DNA of 48,776 nucleotides, from contig CP070696.1 of NCBI GenBank assembly GCA_020353535.1, positions 2,126,116 to 2,174,891 of the forward strand, in the 5' to 3' direction. Below the pieces are notes generated by a model. It made no database searches. It worked only from the letters and a program-made list of their open reading frames with translations, and was not told where the DNA came from. The position numbers and the translations under genes were made by a program. This document shows, one piece after another, positions 38,693 to 46,684 of this stretch (position 1 is the stretch's first letter; every line of letters begins with the position of its first letter). The DNA is from Spirochaetaceae bacterium. Lineage in GTDB: Bacteria > Spirochaetota > Spirochaetia > SZUA-6 > DRHE01.

Positions 38693-40807
38693 TTGGGAGG
38701 GGACACTATTTCTCACAATACAACCGTCGCAGAACGAGTTCGTGCGCGGGGAGTTTTGCCTCAGAACCGGAAATACCTGGGCTCGAAGTATCGATTGCTC
38801 GATTTTCTGATCGAGACGATAGTTTCCCGGACTGGAAGGATCGATGTTTTCGTCGATCTGTTCGCCGGCACGGGTGTTGTAGGCAACGCTTTCAGGGCAC
38901 ATGCCGCGAAGATCATCGCCAACGACCTGCTGTACTCCAACTATGTAGTAAACCGCGCCTTTCTGACCTCCACGGCGGCAACGGTGGATATGGATAGGGT
39001 GGCTTCCCTGATCGAAGAGCTGAACCACAGCGCTCCGAAGGAGGATTATGCCTACGCCAACTATGCCGGGACCTACTTTACGGCGGCGAATGCCGCCCGC
39101 ATCGACGGCATTCGGGAAGCCATTGACATCCAGTATGCAGACCAACGCTGCAGTGAGCAGGAGCGCCTGATTCTGCTCGCCAGCTTGCTTTACGCCATGG
39201 ACAAGGCGGCCAATACCGTCGGCCAGTACGATGCCTTTCTCAAACACATCGACAGTGGCGCATCTTCCGCCAGAGCGGACAAACACCTTATCGACAGCAA
39301 TGTTCACAAGCCACTGCGCATGCGGCTTCCGGAGGTCGAACTCGTCGGAAGCGATAAAAATGAAGTTTTCAACCTGGATGCCAATCGGCTTATCCACCGC
39401 CTGGAGGCGGAGGTTTTGTATCTGGATCCTCCCTACAACACCCGCCAGTACGTCGATTGTTATCATGTTCTCGAGAACATCCTGCGCTGGGACAAACCAA
39501 TCCTGAGGGGCAAGACCAAGAAGTTTCAGCGGGACCACCTGAAGAGCCGCTATTCTCGCAAGAACGAGGCCGCTGTGGCGCTTGAAGAATTGATCCGGTC
39601 AGCCAGGGCGGAGCATATATTCCTGAGCTACAACAATGAGGGAATCATCCCTGAGCCGACGATCCGCCAGATTCTCAGTGGTCGGGGAATCCTGGAGGTC
39701 TTCTCGCGGGAGTATTCCGTGTTCGGAAATGGAGCGGGAAGCGCCCGCAAACGCACCATGGTCGAGCGTATTTTTTACTGCCGCACCAAGCCACTGGGTC
39801 GAATGACGGTGCCAGACCACCAGGTAACGGAGCCAGATCACCAGGCCACGGCGACAGATCCCCAGGTGACAGCATCAGCCCGCCAGGCCACGGTGACAGA
39901 TTCCCAGGTGACAGCATCAGCTCGCCAGGCCACGGTAGCGGGCTCCAGTGGTAAAATCGAGCTGTTCGACGAGCGCGGAGAGAGCCGGGGCTTCTATTCC
40001 CTGCGGAACCGACTCAATGATTTAACGGGAAAAGAGTGGGTCTATTGGAGCAAGAGTGTCATCAACAAGCAGTACCCCCCTAATCTGCAGCACAAGCTGC
40101 GCTCCAGCCACGGCGGACAGAAGCCTCCCGATCTGTGTGGAGATCTGATCGAGGTATTCACAAAGCGCGGGCAGAGGGTGCTGGATCCCTTCGCCGGTGT
40201 GGGAGGAACGCTCCTCGGCGCCGCTATGCGCGGCAGAGCTGCGGTGGGCATCGAGATCAATCCGCAGTGGATCGAGATCTACCGCAAGGTCTGTTCACTG
40301 GAGAGCATCCAGCAGCAGAGGATGATCTGCGGGGACAGCCACAGGATTCTTGACGAGTTGGCCCGGGATGGCGAGCAATTCGACCTCATCCTCACGGATG
40401 TGCCCTATTGGCGCATGGACAGGGCTGAAAAAAGCAAGGGAAAATACAAACGGGTCGGGGAACAGCAGCGACCGGTCCGCCAGTCTAAACTGGCCGCATT
40501 CAATCAAACCGGCTATCGGAGTAAAGAGCAGTGGCTCAGAGAGATGGCCCGCATATTCGCCTCCTCCGTAGCGCTGCTAAAGGAGCGCGGGTATCTGGTC
40601 GTATTTATCGGGGACATGTATCACAGCGGCCGCTACCACTTTCTCAGCTCGGATCTGGCCTCGATCCTGGTCGAGCTCGAGCTGGTCCCCAAGGCCAACC
40701 TGATCTGGTACGACGTGAGCAAATCCCTTCACATCTACGGCTATCAGTACGAGTACATCCCCTCGATGATTCATCAGAATATTCTGGTGTTTCGCAAACA
40801 GACGTGA
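38693..40807 (+). CDS. Bifunctional DNA methyltransferase (D12-type plus N4/N6-type)
   Basis: 704 residues fusing two methylase modules. The first (~20-365) is D12/Dam-like adenine-N6: KYLGSKYRLLDFL (motif X), VFVDLFAGTGVVG (motif I, SAM binding) and LDPPYNTRQY (D245, catalytic). The second (~425-700) has VLDPFAGVGGTLL (motif I, D498) and LTDVPYWRM (motif IV, D569), a divergent DPPY-type site where Pro is replaced by Val. A repetitive Thr/Gln/Ala linker (~370-420) joins them. Fusions of this type methylate the two strands of a non-palindromic site. The start is uncertain: TTG 38693, ATT 38708 (5 bases after GGGAGGGG) or TTG 38756. No restriction enzyme is adjacent. Confidence 0.85.
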   Translation: MGGDTISHNTTVAERVRARGVLPQNRKYLGSKYRLLDFLIETIVSRTGRIDVFVDLFAGTGVVGNAFRAHAAKIIANDLLYSNYVVNRAFLTSTAATVDMDRVASLIEELNHSAPKEDYAYANYAGTYFTAANAARIDGIREAIDIQYADQRCSEQERLILLASLLYAMDKAANTVGQYDAFLKHIDSGASSARADKHLIDSNVHKPLRMRLPEVELVGSDKNEVFNLDANRLIHRLEAEVLYLDPPYNTRQYVDCYHVLENILRWDKPILRGKTKKFQRDHLKSRYSRKNEAAVALEELIRSARAEHIFLSYNNEGIIPEPTIRQILSGRGILEVFSREYSVFGNGAGSARKRTMVERIFYCRTKPLGRMTVPDHQVTEPDHQATATDPQVTASARQATVTDSQVTASARQATVAGSSGKIELFDERGESRGFYSLRNRLNDLTGKEWVYWSKSVINKQYPPNLQHKLRSSHGGQKPPDLCGDLIEVFTKRGQRVLDPFAGVGGTLLGAAMRGRAAVGIEINPQWIEIYRKVCSLESIQQQRMICGDSHRILDELARDGEQFDLILTDVPYWRMDRAEKSKGKYKRVGEQQRPVRQSKLAAFNQTGYRSKEQWLREMARIFASSVALLKERGYLVVFIGDMYHSGRYHFLSSDLASILVELELVPKANLIWYDVSKSLHIYGYQYEYIPSMIHQNILVFRKQT
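39853..39936 (+). repeat. 42-base tandem duplication in the methyltransferase linker
   Basis: A 42-base unit beginning GACAGATCCCCAGGTGACAG (39853) recurs at 39895 with three changes; weaker half-units extend upstream to about 39810. It encodes the repeated linker VTASARQAT and stays in frame. Confidence 0.75.
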
Positions 40808-40835
40808 AGATGTAGAATGGTCCGCGGAGGAAACC

Positions 40836-42185
40836 ATGGCCGGAGTATTCAAAACGTACGACATCCGCGGGATCTACGGTAAAGGGATTGACACCGCCCT
40901 GGCCTATAATGTGGGCCGGGCATTTGCCCGCTGGTCGAAGAAGGACAGCTTCATGATCGGCTACGATGCCCGTACCTACTCGGAAGAACTGTACCAGGCG
41001 CTCGGACACGGGCTGGTGGCGGAGGGAAAGAGGGTGAGGGGTATCGGGATGGTCACCACCCCCCAGCTGCACTACTACCAGATGGAGGAGGGATACGGAG
41101 GGGCTGTCATGGTTACCGCCTCCCACAACCCTCCGGAGTACCACGGATTCAAACTGTACGATGATCGGGGAGGATCCGTCAGCTACGACAAGGGTTTGAA
41201 GGAGATCGAGGCGCTGATTGCCGGGATAGGGGAGGAACCCGCTCGCAGAGGCGGCAGCTTCGAGGAGGCCGACCGGCTCGATGAGTACATCGAATTCGTT
41301 ACCTCCCCGCTGGAAGGTGAGAAGATCGCCTCGAAAGTGGTCATCGACGTGGGAGGTGGTTCGGCGGGAAGGGTTTTCCGCACCCTGAGCGATAAACTGG
41401 CCCTTTCCAGCTACATCCTCAATGAGCAGCCCGACGGATCCTTTCTCAATCGGGATCCCAATCCGCTGAAACCAGAGAGCAGGATTCATGCGGCGGCTCG
41501 GGTGCTCGAGCACGGTGCGGACGTGGGCGCATTGTTGGACGGAGACGGCGACCGGGTCGTTTTTCTCGACGAACATGGGGAAAGCGTGGCCAACTACTAC
41601 ATTGCAGCCCTGATCGCCGAAGAGCTTCTCAGCAAGCAGCCGGGAGCGGCTATCGTATACGATTTGATCTCCTCTCGGGCTCTTCCCCAGCGCATTGCGG
41701 AGCTAGGCGGCAAACCTGTAGTCTCTCGCGTGGGCTATACCTTCCTTTACGACGCCATGATCGCCGAAGGGGCCGCGTTCGGCGCCGAGACATCGGGGCA
41801 TGTGTACTTTAAAGTCACCGAGAGCTTCTACACCGAGTCCGCGGCCTATGCCCTGGCGGTCCTGTTGAAGCTTCTGCACAGGCGCCGCAAACCGCTCTCG
41901 AAACTGCTGGAGCCGTTGCGCGAGCGCTATCATCAGTCGGCGGAAATCAACATCGAGATCGGCGATAAAGAGGGTGCTTTGGCGGAAATTGAGCAGCGAT
42001 ATCGGGGTGCCGGAGCTACCATCGGCAAGCTGGACGGCGTGAGCGTTGATTTCCCCGAATACTGGTTCAACGTGCGACCAAGCAACACCGAACCTCTGAT
42101 CCGCCTGCGTCTGGAGGCGGTAAGCCGCCAGTTGGCCGAGCAGAAGACCAAGGAAGTGGTAGAGTTCCTGAAGAGGTTTACCTAG
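40836..42185 (+). CDS. manB: Phosphomannomutase/phosphoglucomutase
   Basis: 449 residues, the full length for the alpha-D-phosphohexomutase family. The catalytic phosphoserine is S96 in VTASHNPP. The Mg2+ loop is LLDGDGDRVVFLD, the sugar-binding loop GAETSGHVYF, and the phosphate-binding loop RPSNTEPLIRLRLE. It interconverts mannose- or glucose-1-phosphate and -6-phosphate for envelope-sugar synthesis. GGAGGAAACC precedes the ATG. It ends 4 bases before the PAS kinase. Specificity for mannose versus glucose cannot be told. Confidence 0.93.
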   Translation: MAGVFKTYDIRGIYGKGIDTALAYNVGRAFARWSKKDSFMIGYDARTYSEELYQALGHGLVAEGKRVRGIGMVTTPQLHYYQMEEGYGGAVMVTASHNPPEYHGFKLYDDRGGSVSYDKGLKEIEALIAGIGEEPARRGGSFEEADRLDEYIEFVTSPLEGEKIASKVVIDVGGGSAGRVFRTLSDKLALSSYILNEQPDGSFLNRDPNPLKPESRIHAAARVLEHGADVGALLDGDGDRVVFLDEHGESVANYYIAALIAEELLSKQPGAAIVYDLISSRALPQRIAELGGKPVVSRVGYTFLYDAMIAEGAAFGAETSGHVYFKVTESFYTESAAYALAVLLKLLHRRRKPLSKLLEPLRERYHQSAEINIEIGDKEGALAEIEQRYRGAGATIGKLDGVSVDFPEYWFNVRPSNTEPLIRLRLEAVSRQLAEQKTKEVVEFLKRFT

Positions 42186-42189
42186 TAAC

Positions 42190-44130
42190 GTGGCTGGAAA
42201 ACGGAATAAAGACGAATCGTTCCCGAAGCGCAAAATCGAAAGCACAGCCGTGCAGGAGCTGCAGCAGCTTCTGCAGGCCTCATTAGAGGCCACCGGTGAC
42301 GGTATCCTGGTCGTAGATAATGACGGACAGATCATTCTTTCCAATGAAAGGTTCGCGGATATGTGGCGGATCCCTCGATCGATGATCCGGGACAAGGATG
42401 ATATCAAAATCCGCGAGTTCGTCATGGATCAACTGACCGATCCTCAAGACTACCTGGAAAAGACCCGCGTGCTCTATGATCAGAGCGAGGAATCCACGGA
42501 TATCCTGACTTTCAAGGACGGGAGGATTTTCGAACGCTACTCCGCCTCTCTGCAGATCTCCGGTGCCATTGTGGGTCGGGTGTGGAGCTTTCGGGATATC
42601 ACAGCCTACACAGTAGCGCAGCAGCGTCTGGAGAGAAGCGAGCAGAAGTACCGGGACCTGGTGGAGAATGCCGGCAGCATCATCCTGCGCTGGGACACCA
42701 GAGGTGTCATCACCTACATCAATGAGTACGGGCAACGGCTGCTTGGCTACACAGAAGGGGAATTGGTAGGACAATCGGTGATCGGTACCATTGTCCCCGG
42801 CCGGGATTCCTCCGGGCGTGACCTGGTGGCCATGATCCAGGGCATTACCAGCAATCCCAATGAGTATACCTACAATGAGAACGAGAACATCACCAAGGAG
42901 GGTCAGTCCATCTGGGTGTCCTGGTCGAACAGACCGATCCACAACGAGAGAGGACAGCTTGTCGGTGTCCTGAGTATTGGAACCGACATCAGCGAGCGCA
43001 AAAAGCTTGAACAGCAGCTCTTTCAAGCCCAGAAGATGGAGGCCGTAGGTCAGTTGGCGGGGGGGATCGCCCACGATTTCAACAATATGCTGATGGTAAT
43101 CAACGGCTACTGCGAGCTGCTCCTGGAAGATATGCATGAAACCGACGAGCTGCGGCGGGATATCGAGCAGATAAAAGCGACCGCTTCTCGAGCCGCAGCC
43201 TTGACTCGTCAGCTGCTCGCCTTCGGGCGACGTCAGGTTGTCCAGCCCAAGGTTGTGGATATAAATAAGCTGCTTTACAACAGCCAGGAGATGATCGGCA
43301 GGCTGGTGGGGGAGTCGGTGATGCTGAAGGTGCTCCCGCGGAACAACTCACTGTATATCTACGCCGATCCGGTCCAGATCGAACAGGTGATCCTCAATAT
43401 AGCTGCCAACGCCAGGGATGCGATGACCACGGGAGGAGAGCTGATCTTCGAAACCAATACGATCGACATCAGCAACCAGGAGGCCGGAGAACGGTATATG
43501 GTTCCCGCGGGAAGCTACGTTGTGTGCACGGTCAGGGACACGGGAATCGGGATGTCCTCGGAAACGCTTGAGCATATCTTCGAGCCCTTTTTTACGACCA
43601 AGGATCCGGGCAAAGGCACGGGATTGGGATTGTCCACGGTTTACGGAATCGTCAAACAAAACGACGGCTATATCTTCGCCGACAGCGAGCCGGGTAAAGG
43701 CAGCTGCTTCACCATGTATTTCCCTCTGGTCAGCGAAGAGGAGATCGTCCGCAGCGAGATGCCGCACACGCCCGAGGAGCAGCTCCGGGGTTCCGAGAGG
43801 ATTCTTCTGGTGGAGCGCGAAGCTAAAGTTCGCCGCTACACCAAGACGGTGCTGCAGAAGTACGGGTACGGTGTAGAGGCCGCTGCCAGCGCCTCCGATG
43901 CTCTGGGTTTGGGCAAAACCTTGGAGGTGGACCTGCTCATTACCCTATGTGAGCTTGAGGAGACCAGCGGTGTCGAGCTGGCGGAAAAAATTCGGGAGAT
44001 GCAGCCCGATGTAAAGGTGCTCATGATTTCGGAGGCATTCGGGTGTGAATCAGCTGCGGACTACGACACGATCAGCAAGCCTTTCACCAGCGAAGCCCTG
44101 CTGCGCAAGATCAGAAAGATCCTGAAATGA
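42190..44130 (+). CDS. PAS-domain hybrid histidine kinase with degenerate receiver
   Basis: 646 residues starting at GTG, no transmembrane segment. Two PAS domains lie at ~20-125 and ~140-265 ([20 protein letters not shown]; HxN-like start [16 protein letters not shown]). A HisKA domain has the phospho-acceptor His in [17 protein letters not shown]. The ATPase domain carries N, G1 and G2 boxes ([31 protein letters not shown]). A C-terminal receiver-like domain (~535-646) lacks the acidic pocket (VERE instead of DDE) and the phospho-acceptor Asp (ITLCE where ITD is usual), keeping only ISKPF lysine. So the receiver is probably non-phosphorylatable. It overlaps the rhomboid start by 4 bases. 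Confidence 0.9.
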   Translation: MAGKRNKDESFPKRKIESTAVQELQQLLQASLEATGDGILVVDNDGQIILSNERFADMWRIPRSMIRDKDDIKIREFVMDQLTDPQDYLEKTRVLYDQSEESTDILTFKDGRIFERYSASLQISGAIVGRVWSFRDITAYTVAQQRLERSEQKYRDLVENAGSIILRWDTRGVITYINEYGQRLLGYTEGELVGQSVIGTIVPGRDSSGRDLVAMIQGITSNPNEYTYNENENITKEGQSIWVSWSNRPIHNERGQLVGVLSIGTDISERKKLEQQLFQAQKMEAVGQLAGGIAHDFNNMLMVINGYCELLLEDMHETDELRRDIEQIKATASRAAALTRQLLAFGRRQVVQPKVVDINKLLYNSQEMIGRLVGESVMLKVLPRNNSLYIYADPVQIEQVILNIAANARDAMTTGGELIFETNTIDISNQEAGERYMVPAGSYVVCTVRDTGIGMSSETLEHIFEPFFTTKDPGKGTGLGLSTVYGIVKQNDGYIFADSEPGKGSCFTMYFPLVSEEEIVRSEMPHTPEEQLRGSERILLVEREAKVRRYTKTVLQKYGYGVEAAASASDALGLGKTLEVDLLITLCELEETSGVELAEKIREMQPDVKVLMISEAFGCESAADYDTISKPFTSEALLRKIRKILK

Positions 44131-44702
44131 GAATTCGCTACAACGCACCGGTGATCCTCACCTATACGCTGCTTTCCACCGTGGTGCTGATCGTTAATCA
44201 GATCCTGGGGGGATTTACCGAGGCCTTCTTCGTATCCTATCCCACTTTCAGCGGCTCCTTCCTCGACTTCCTGCGCCTGTTTACCCACGTCGTCGGGCAT
44301 CAGAATTGGCTGCACCTGATGAGCAACTTCAGCTTCATCCTGCTGATCGGACCGGTCCTGGAGGAGAAGTACCGCTCTGCACCGCTGCTGCTGATGGTCC
44401 TGGTGACCGCCCTGGTCACGGGGATTCTCAACATAATTTTCTTCTCAACGGGATTGATGGGAGCCAGTGGCATCGTCTTCATGCTCATCCTGCTCAGCTC
44501 CTTCACCAACATTCGCTCCGGAGAAATCCCTCTGACCTTTGTCCTGATCGTCGTTCTGTTTCTTGCCAAGGAGGTCATCAACGCCTTCGCCGAGGACAAC
44601 ATATCCCAGTTCGCCCATATCATCGGCGGAATTTGCGGTAGTTTGTTTGGATTTCTTTTCACGAAAGTCAAACAGCCGACAAACGGCGTGATCTCCGATT
44701 GA
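44127..44702 (+). CDS. Rhomboid-family intramembrane serine protease
   Basis: 191 residues with six predicted transmembrane helices. Catalytic Ser114 is in MGASGIVF (GASG motif). Catalytic His164 is in QFAHIIGGICGSLFG. The oxyanion-region HxxxN is visible in NWLHLMSNFSFI. It cleaves membrane proteins within the bilayer; the substrate is unknown. Its ATG overlaps the kinase stop (ATGA). Confidence 0.92.
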   Translation: MRIRYNAPVILTYTLLSTVVLIVNQILGGFTEAFFVSYPTFSGSFLDFLRLFTHVVGHQNWLHLMSNFSFILLIGPVLEEKYRSAPLLLMVLVTALVTGILNIIFFSTGLMGASGIVFMLILLSSFTNIRSGEIPLTFVLIVVLFLAKEVINAFAEDNISQFAHIIGGICGSLFGFLFTKVKQPTNGVISD

Positions 44703-44770
44703 ATGGAGGGTCCTGTTTGTAGTATTTTAGCCACGAAAGAGGAAAGTGGCCTCTGAGGAATGTGAACTCT

Positions 44771-45841
44771 ATGGTTGATAAATTGGAAAAGATGAGCGAA
44801 CGCTACCAGGAGCTTCAGAACCTGGTTTCCGATCCGGCGGTCATGAAGGATCAAGGGCGCTACAAGGAGCTGATGCGGGAGTTGGCCGGCTTGGAAGAGG
44901 TCGTCGATCAGTATCAACAGTACAGGAAACTGAAAGCCGAAATCGACGATACGGCGCAGATGATCAAGGAAGGTGGGGATGGGGAGCTGGTGGCCCTGGC
45001 CCGTGAGGAGCTGGAGACCCTTCAGGAACGGGAGGAGGAGATGGAGAAAAAGCTGAGAATGCTCCTCATCCCCAAGGACCCGCTGGACCTGAAAAACATA
45101 ATCATGGAGATTCGTGCCGGCACCGGAGGAGAGGAAGCCGGTCTGTTCGCAGCCGATCTGTTCCGGATGTACTCCAAATACGCAGAGTCTCAAGCCTGGA
45201 AAATAGAGATCCTCTCCTCCCACGAAACCGAGATCAGGGGATTCAAGGAGATCATCTACTCGATCAGCGGAAAGAGCGTCTATGCTCAACTGCGCTACGA
45301 GAGCGGAGTGCACCGCGTGCAACGCGTTCCGGTCACCGAGGCGGGAGGCCGGATACACACATCTGCGGTGACCGTGGCGGTTCTTCCGGAGGCGGAACAG
45401 ACGGAGATCGAGGTCCGGGCGGAAGATCTGCGCGTAGACGTATTCCGCTCCTCAGGTCCGGGCGGACAGAGCGTGAACACCACCGATTCGGCGGTCCGCA
45501 TCACCCACCTGCCCACCGGGCTGGTGGTGACCTGCCAGGACGAGAAGTCCCAGCACAAGAACAAGGCCAAAGCTCTGCGTGTGCTTCGGGCTCGCCTGTT
45601 CGAGCGGGAGGAGGAGAAGAAGCATGCCGAGCGCGCCGCAGCCCGGCGTACGCAGGTCGGCTCTGGTGACCGCTCCGAACGGATTCGCACCTACAACTTT
45701 CCCCAGAACCGGGTTACCGACCACAGGATCAACCTGACCCTATACCGTCTGGAGGAGGTGATGCTGGGGGACCTGCAGGAAATACTCGATGCTCTCAAGA
45801 TAAGCGCTCGGGAGGAATACCTAAAGAAGCTGGCCGTATGA
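44771..45841 (+). CDS. prfA: Peptide chain release factor 1
   Basis: 356 residues. The N-terminus is [20 protein letters not shown]. The GGQ peptidyl-hydrolysis motif lies in [18 protein letters not shown]. The codon-recognition tripeptide appears as PVT in [13 protein letters not shown], the RF1 type that reads UAA and UAG. The ATG at 44771 is favoured because it matches the family N-terminus; an in-frame GTG three codons earlier is possible. It is coupled by an ATGA overlap to prmC, which methylates its GGQ glutamine. Confidence 0.96.
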   Translation: MVDKLEKMSERYQELQNLVSDPAVMKDQGRYKELMRELAGLEEVVDQYQQYRKLKAEIDDTAQMIKEGGDGELVALAREELETLQEREEEMEKKLRMLLIPKDPLDLKNIIMEIRAGTGGEEAGLFAADLFRMYSKYAESQAWKIEILSSHETEIRGFKEIIYSISGKSVYAQLRYESGVHRVQRVPVTEAGGRIHTSAVTVAVLPEAEQTEIEVRAEDLRVDVFRSSGPGGQSVNTTDSAVRITHLPTGLVVTCQDEKSQHKNKAKALRVLRARLFEREEEKKHAERAAARRTQVGSGDRSERIRTYNFPQNRVTDHRINLTLYRLEEVMLGDLQEILDALKISAREEYLKKLAV

Positions 45842-46677
45842 CCGTCGGAGGAGCCCTGAACCAGGGCAAAGAACGCCTTTTCTACGCCGAAGTCGACACG
45901 CCCATGCTCGATGCCACGCTGCTTCTCTCCGAAGCTCTGGAAACCAGTAAAGAACGACTGCTGGCCAGCCTGCCGGATCCGCTGGATCCCGATTGCTGGC
46001 GCCGCTACTGCGGTCTTCTGGATCTGCGCTGTGCCGGACTGCCGGTCTCCTACATCCGTAGAAAGAAGGAGTTCTTCAGTCTGGAGTTCTACGTGGATCG
46101 GCGGGTCATGGTGCCGCGTCCGGATACAGAGGTATTGGTGGAGGAAGCGCTGGCCATATTGGAGCGCAATCCGCACATGCGGCGGGTGCATGACGCCTGT
46201 ACCGGCAGCGGCTGCGTGGCCATCACCGTGAAGCACAGCCGGCCCGATCTCACAGTGAGCGGCTCCGAAATCAGCCGGGAGGCCCTGCAGGTGGCCGCCC
46301 TCAACGCCCGCCGGCTTGTACCGCAGGCCCGGCTGCGCCTGTTCCGCTCCGATCTGCTGTCCCGCGTTCCCGGCCGCTACGACCTGATCACCGCCAATCC
46401 GCCCTATCTGACCGATCTGGAGGTCGAAAAAATGGAGAAGGTGGGCTGGCCCGAGCCCGCCCTGGCCCTGCAGGGCGGCCCCGAGGGTCTGGATCTGCTG
46501 CGCCGCCTGATAGCACAGGCTCAGCGCAAGCTGCGCGACCGGGGATATCTGCTTTTGGAAGCGGCACCGATCCAAATGGCAGCACTGCAACGGGAGCTCG
46601 CCGACCGGGGATACCAGGACATCACCGTGGTCCAAGATCTGGCCGGCCGGGAACGGATGATCAGGGCGCGGCGCTGA
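45838..46677 (+). CDS. prmC: Release-factor glutamine methyltransferase
   Basis: 279 residues of the HemK/PrmC class. The SAM site is [12 protein letters not shown], a variant of the usual DLGTGSG. The catalytic NPPY motif is in [15 protein letters not shown]. The [20 protein letters not shown] segment is typical of PrmC. It methylates the glutamine of the GGQ loop in release factors. It overlaps prfA by 4 bases and ends 7 bases before the rel/spoT gene. Confidence 0.95.
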   Translation: MTVGGALNQGKERLFYAEVDTPMLDATLLLSEALETSKERLLASLPDPLDPDCWRRYCGLLDLRCAGLPVSYIRRKKEFFSLEFYVDRRVMVPRPDTEVLVEEALAILERNPHMRRVHDACTGSGCVAITVKHSRPDLTVSGSEISREALQVAALNARRLVPQARLRLFRSDLLSRVPGRYDLITANPPYLTDLEVEKMEKVGWPEPALALQGGPEGLDLLRRLIAQAQRKLRDRGYLLLEAAPIQMAALQRELADRGYQDITVVQDLAGRERMIRARR

Positions 46678-46684
46678 GGCGAAG

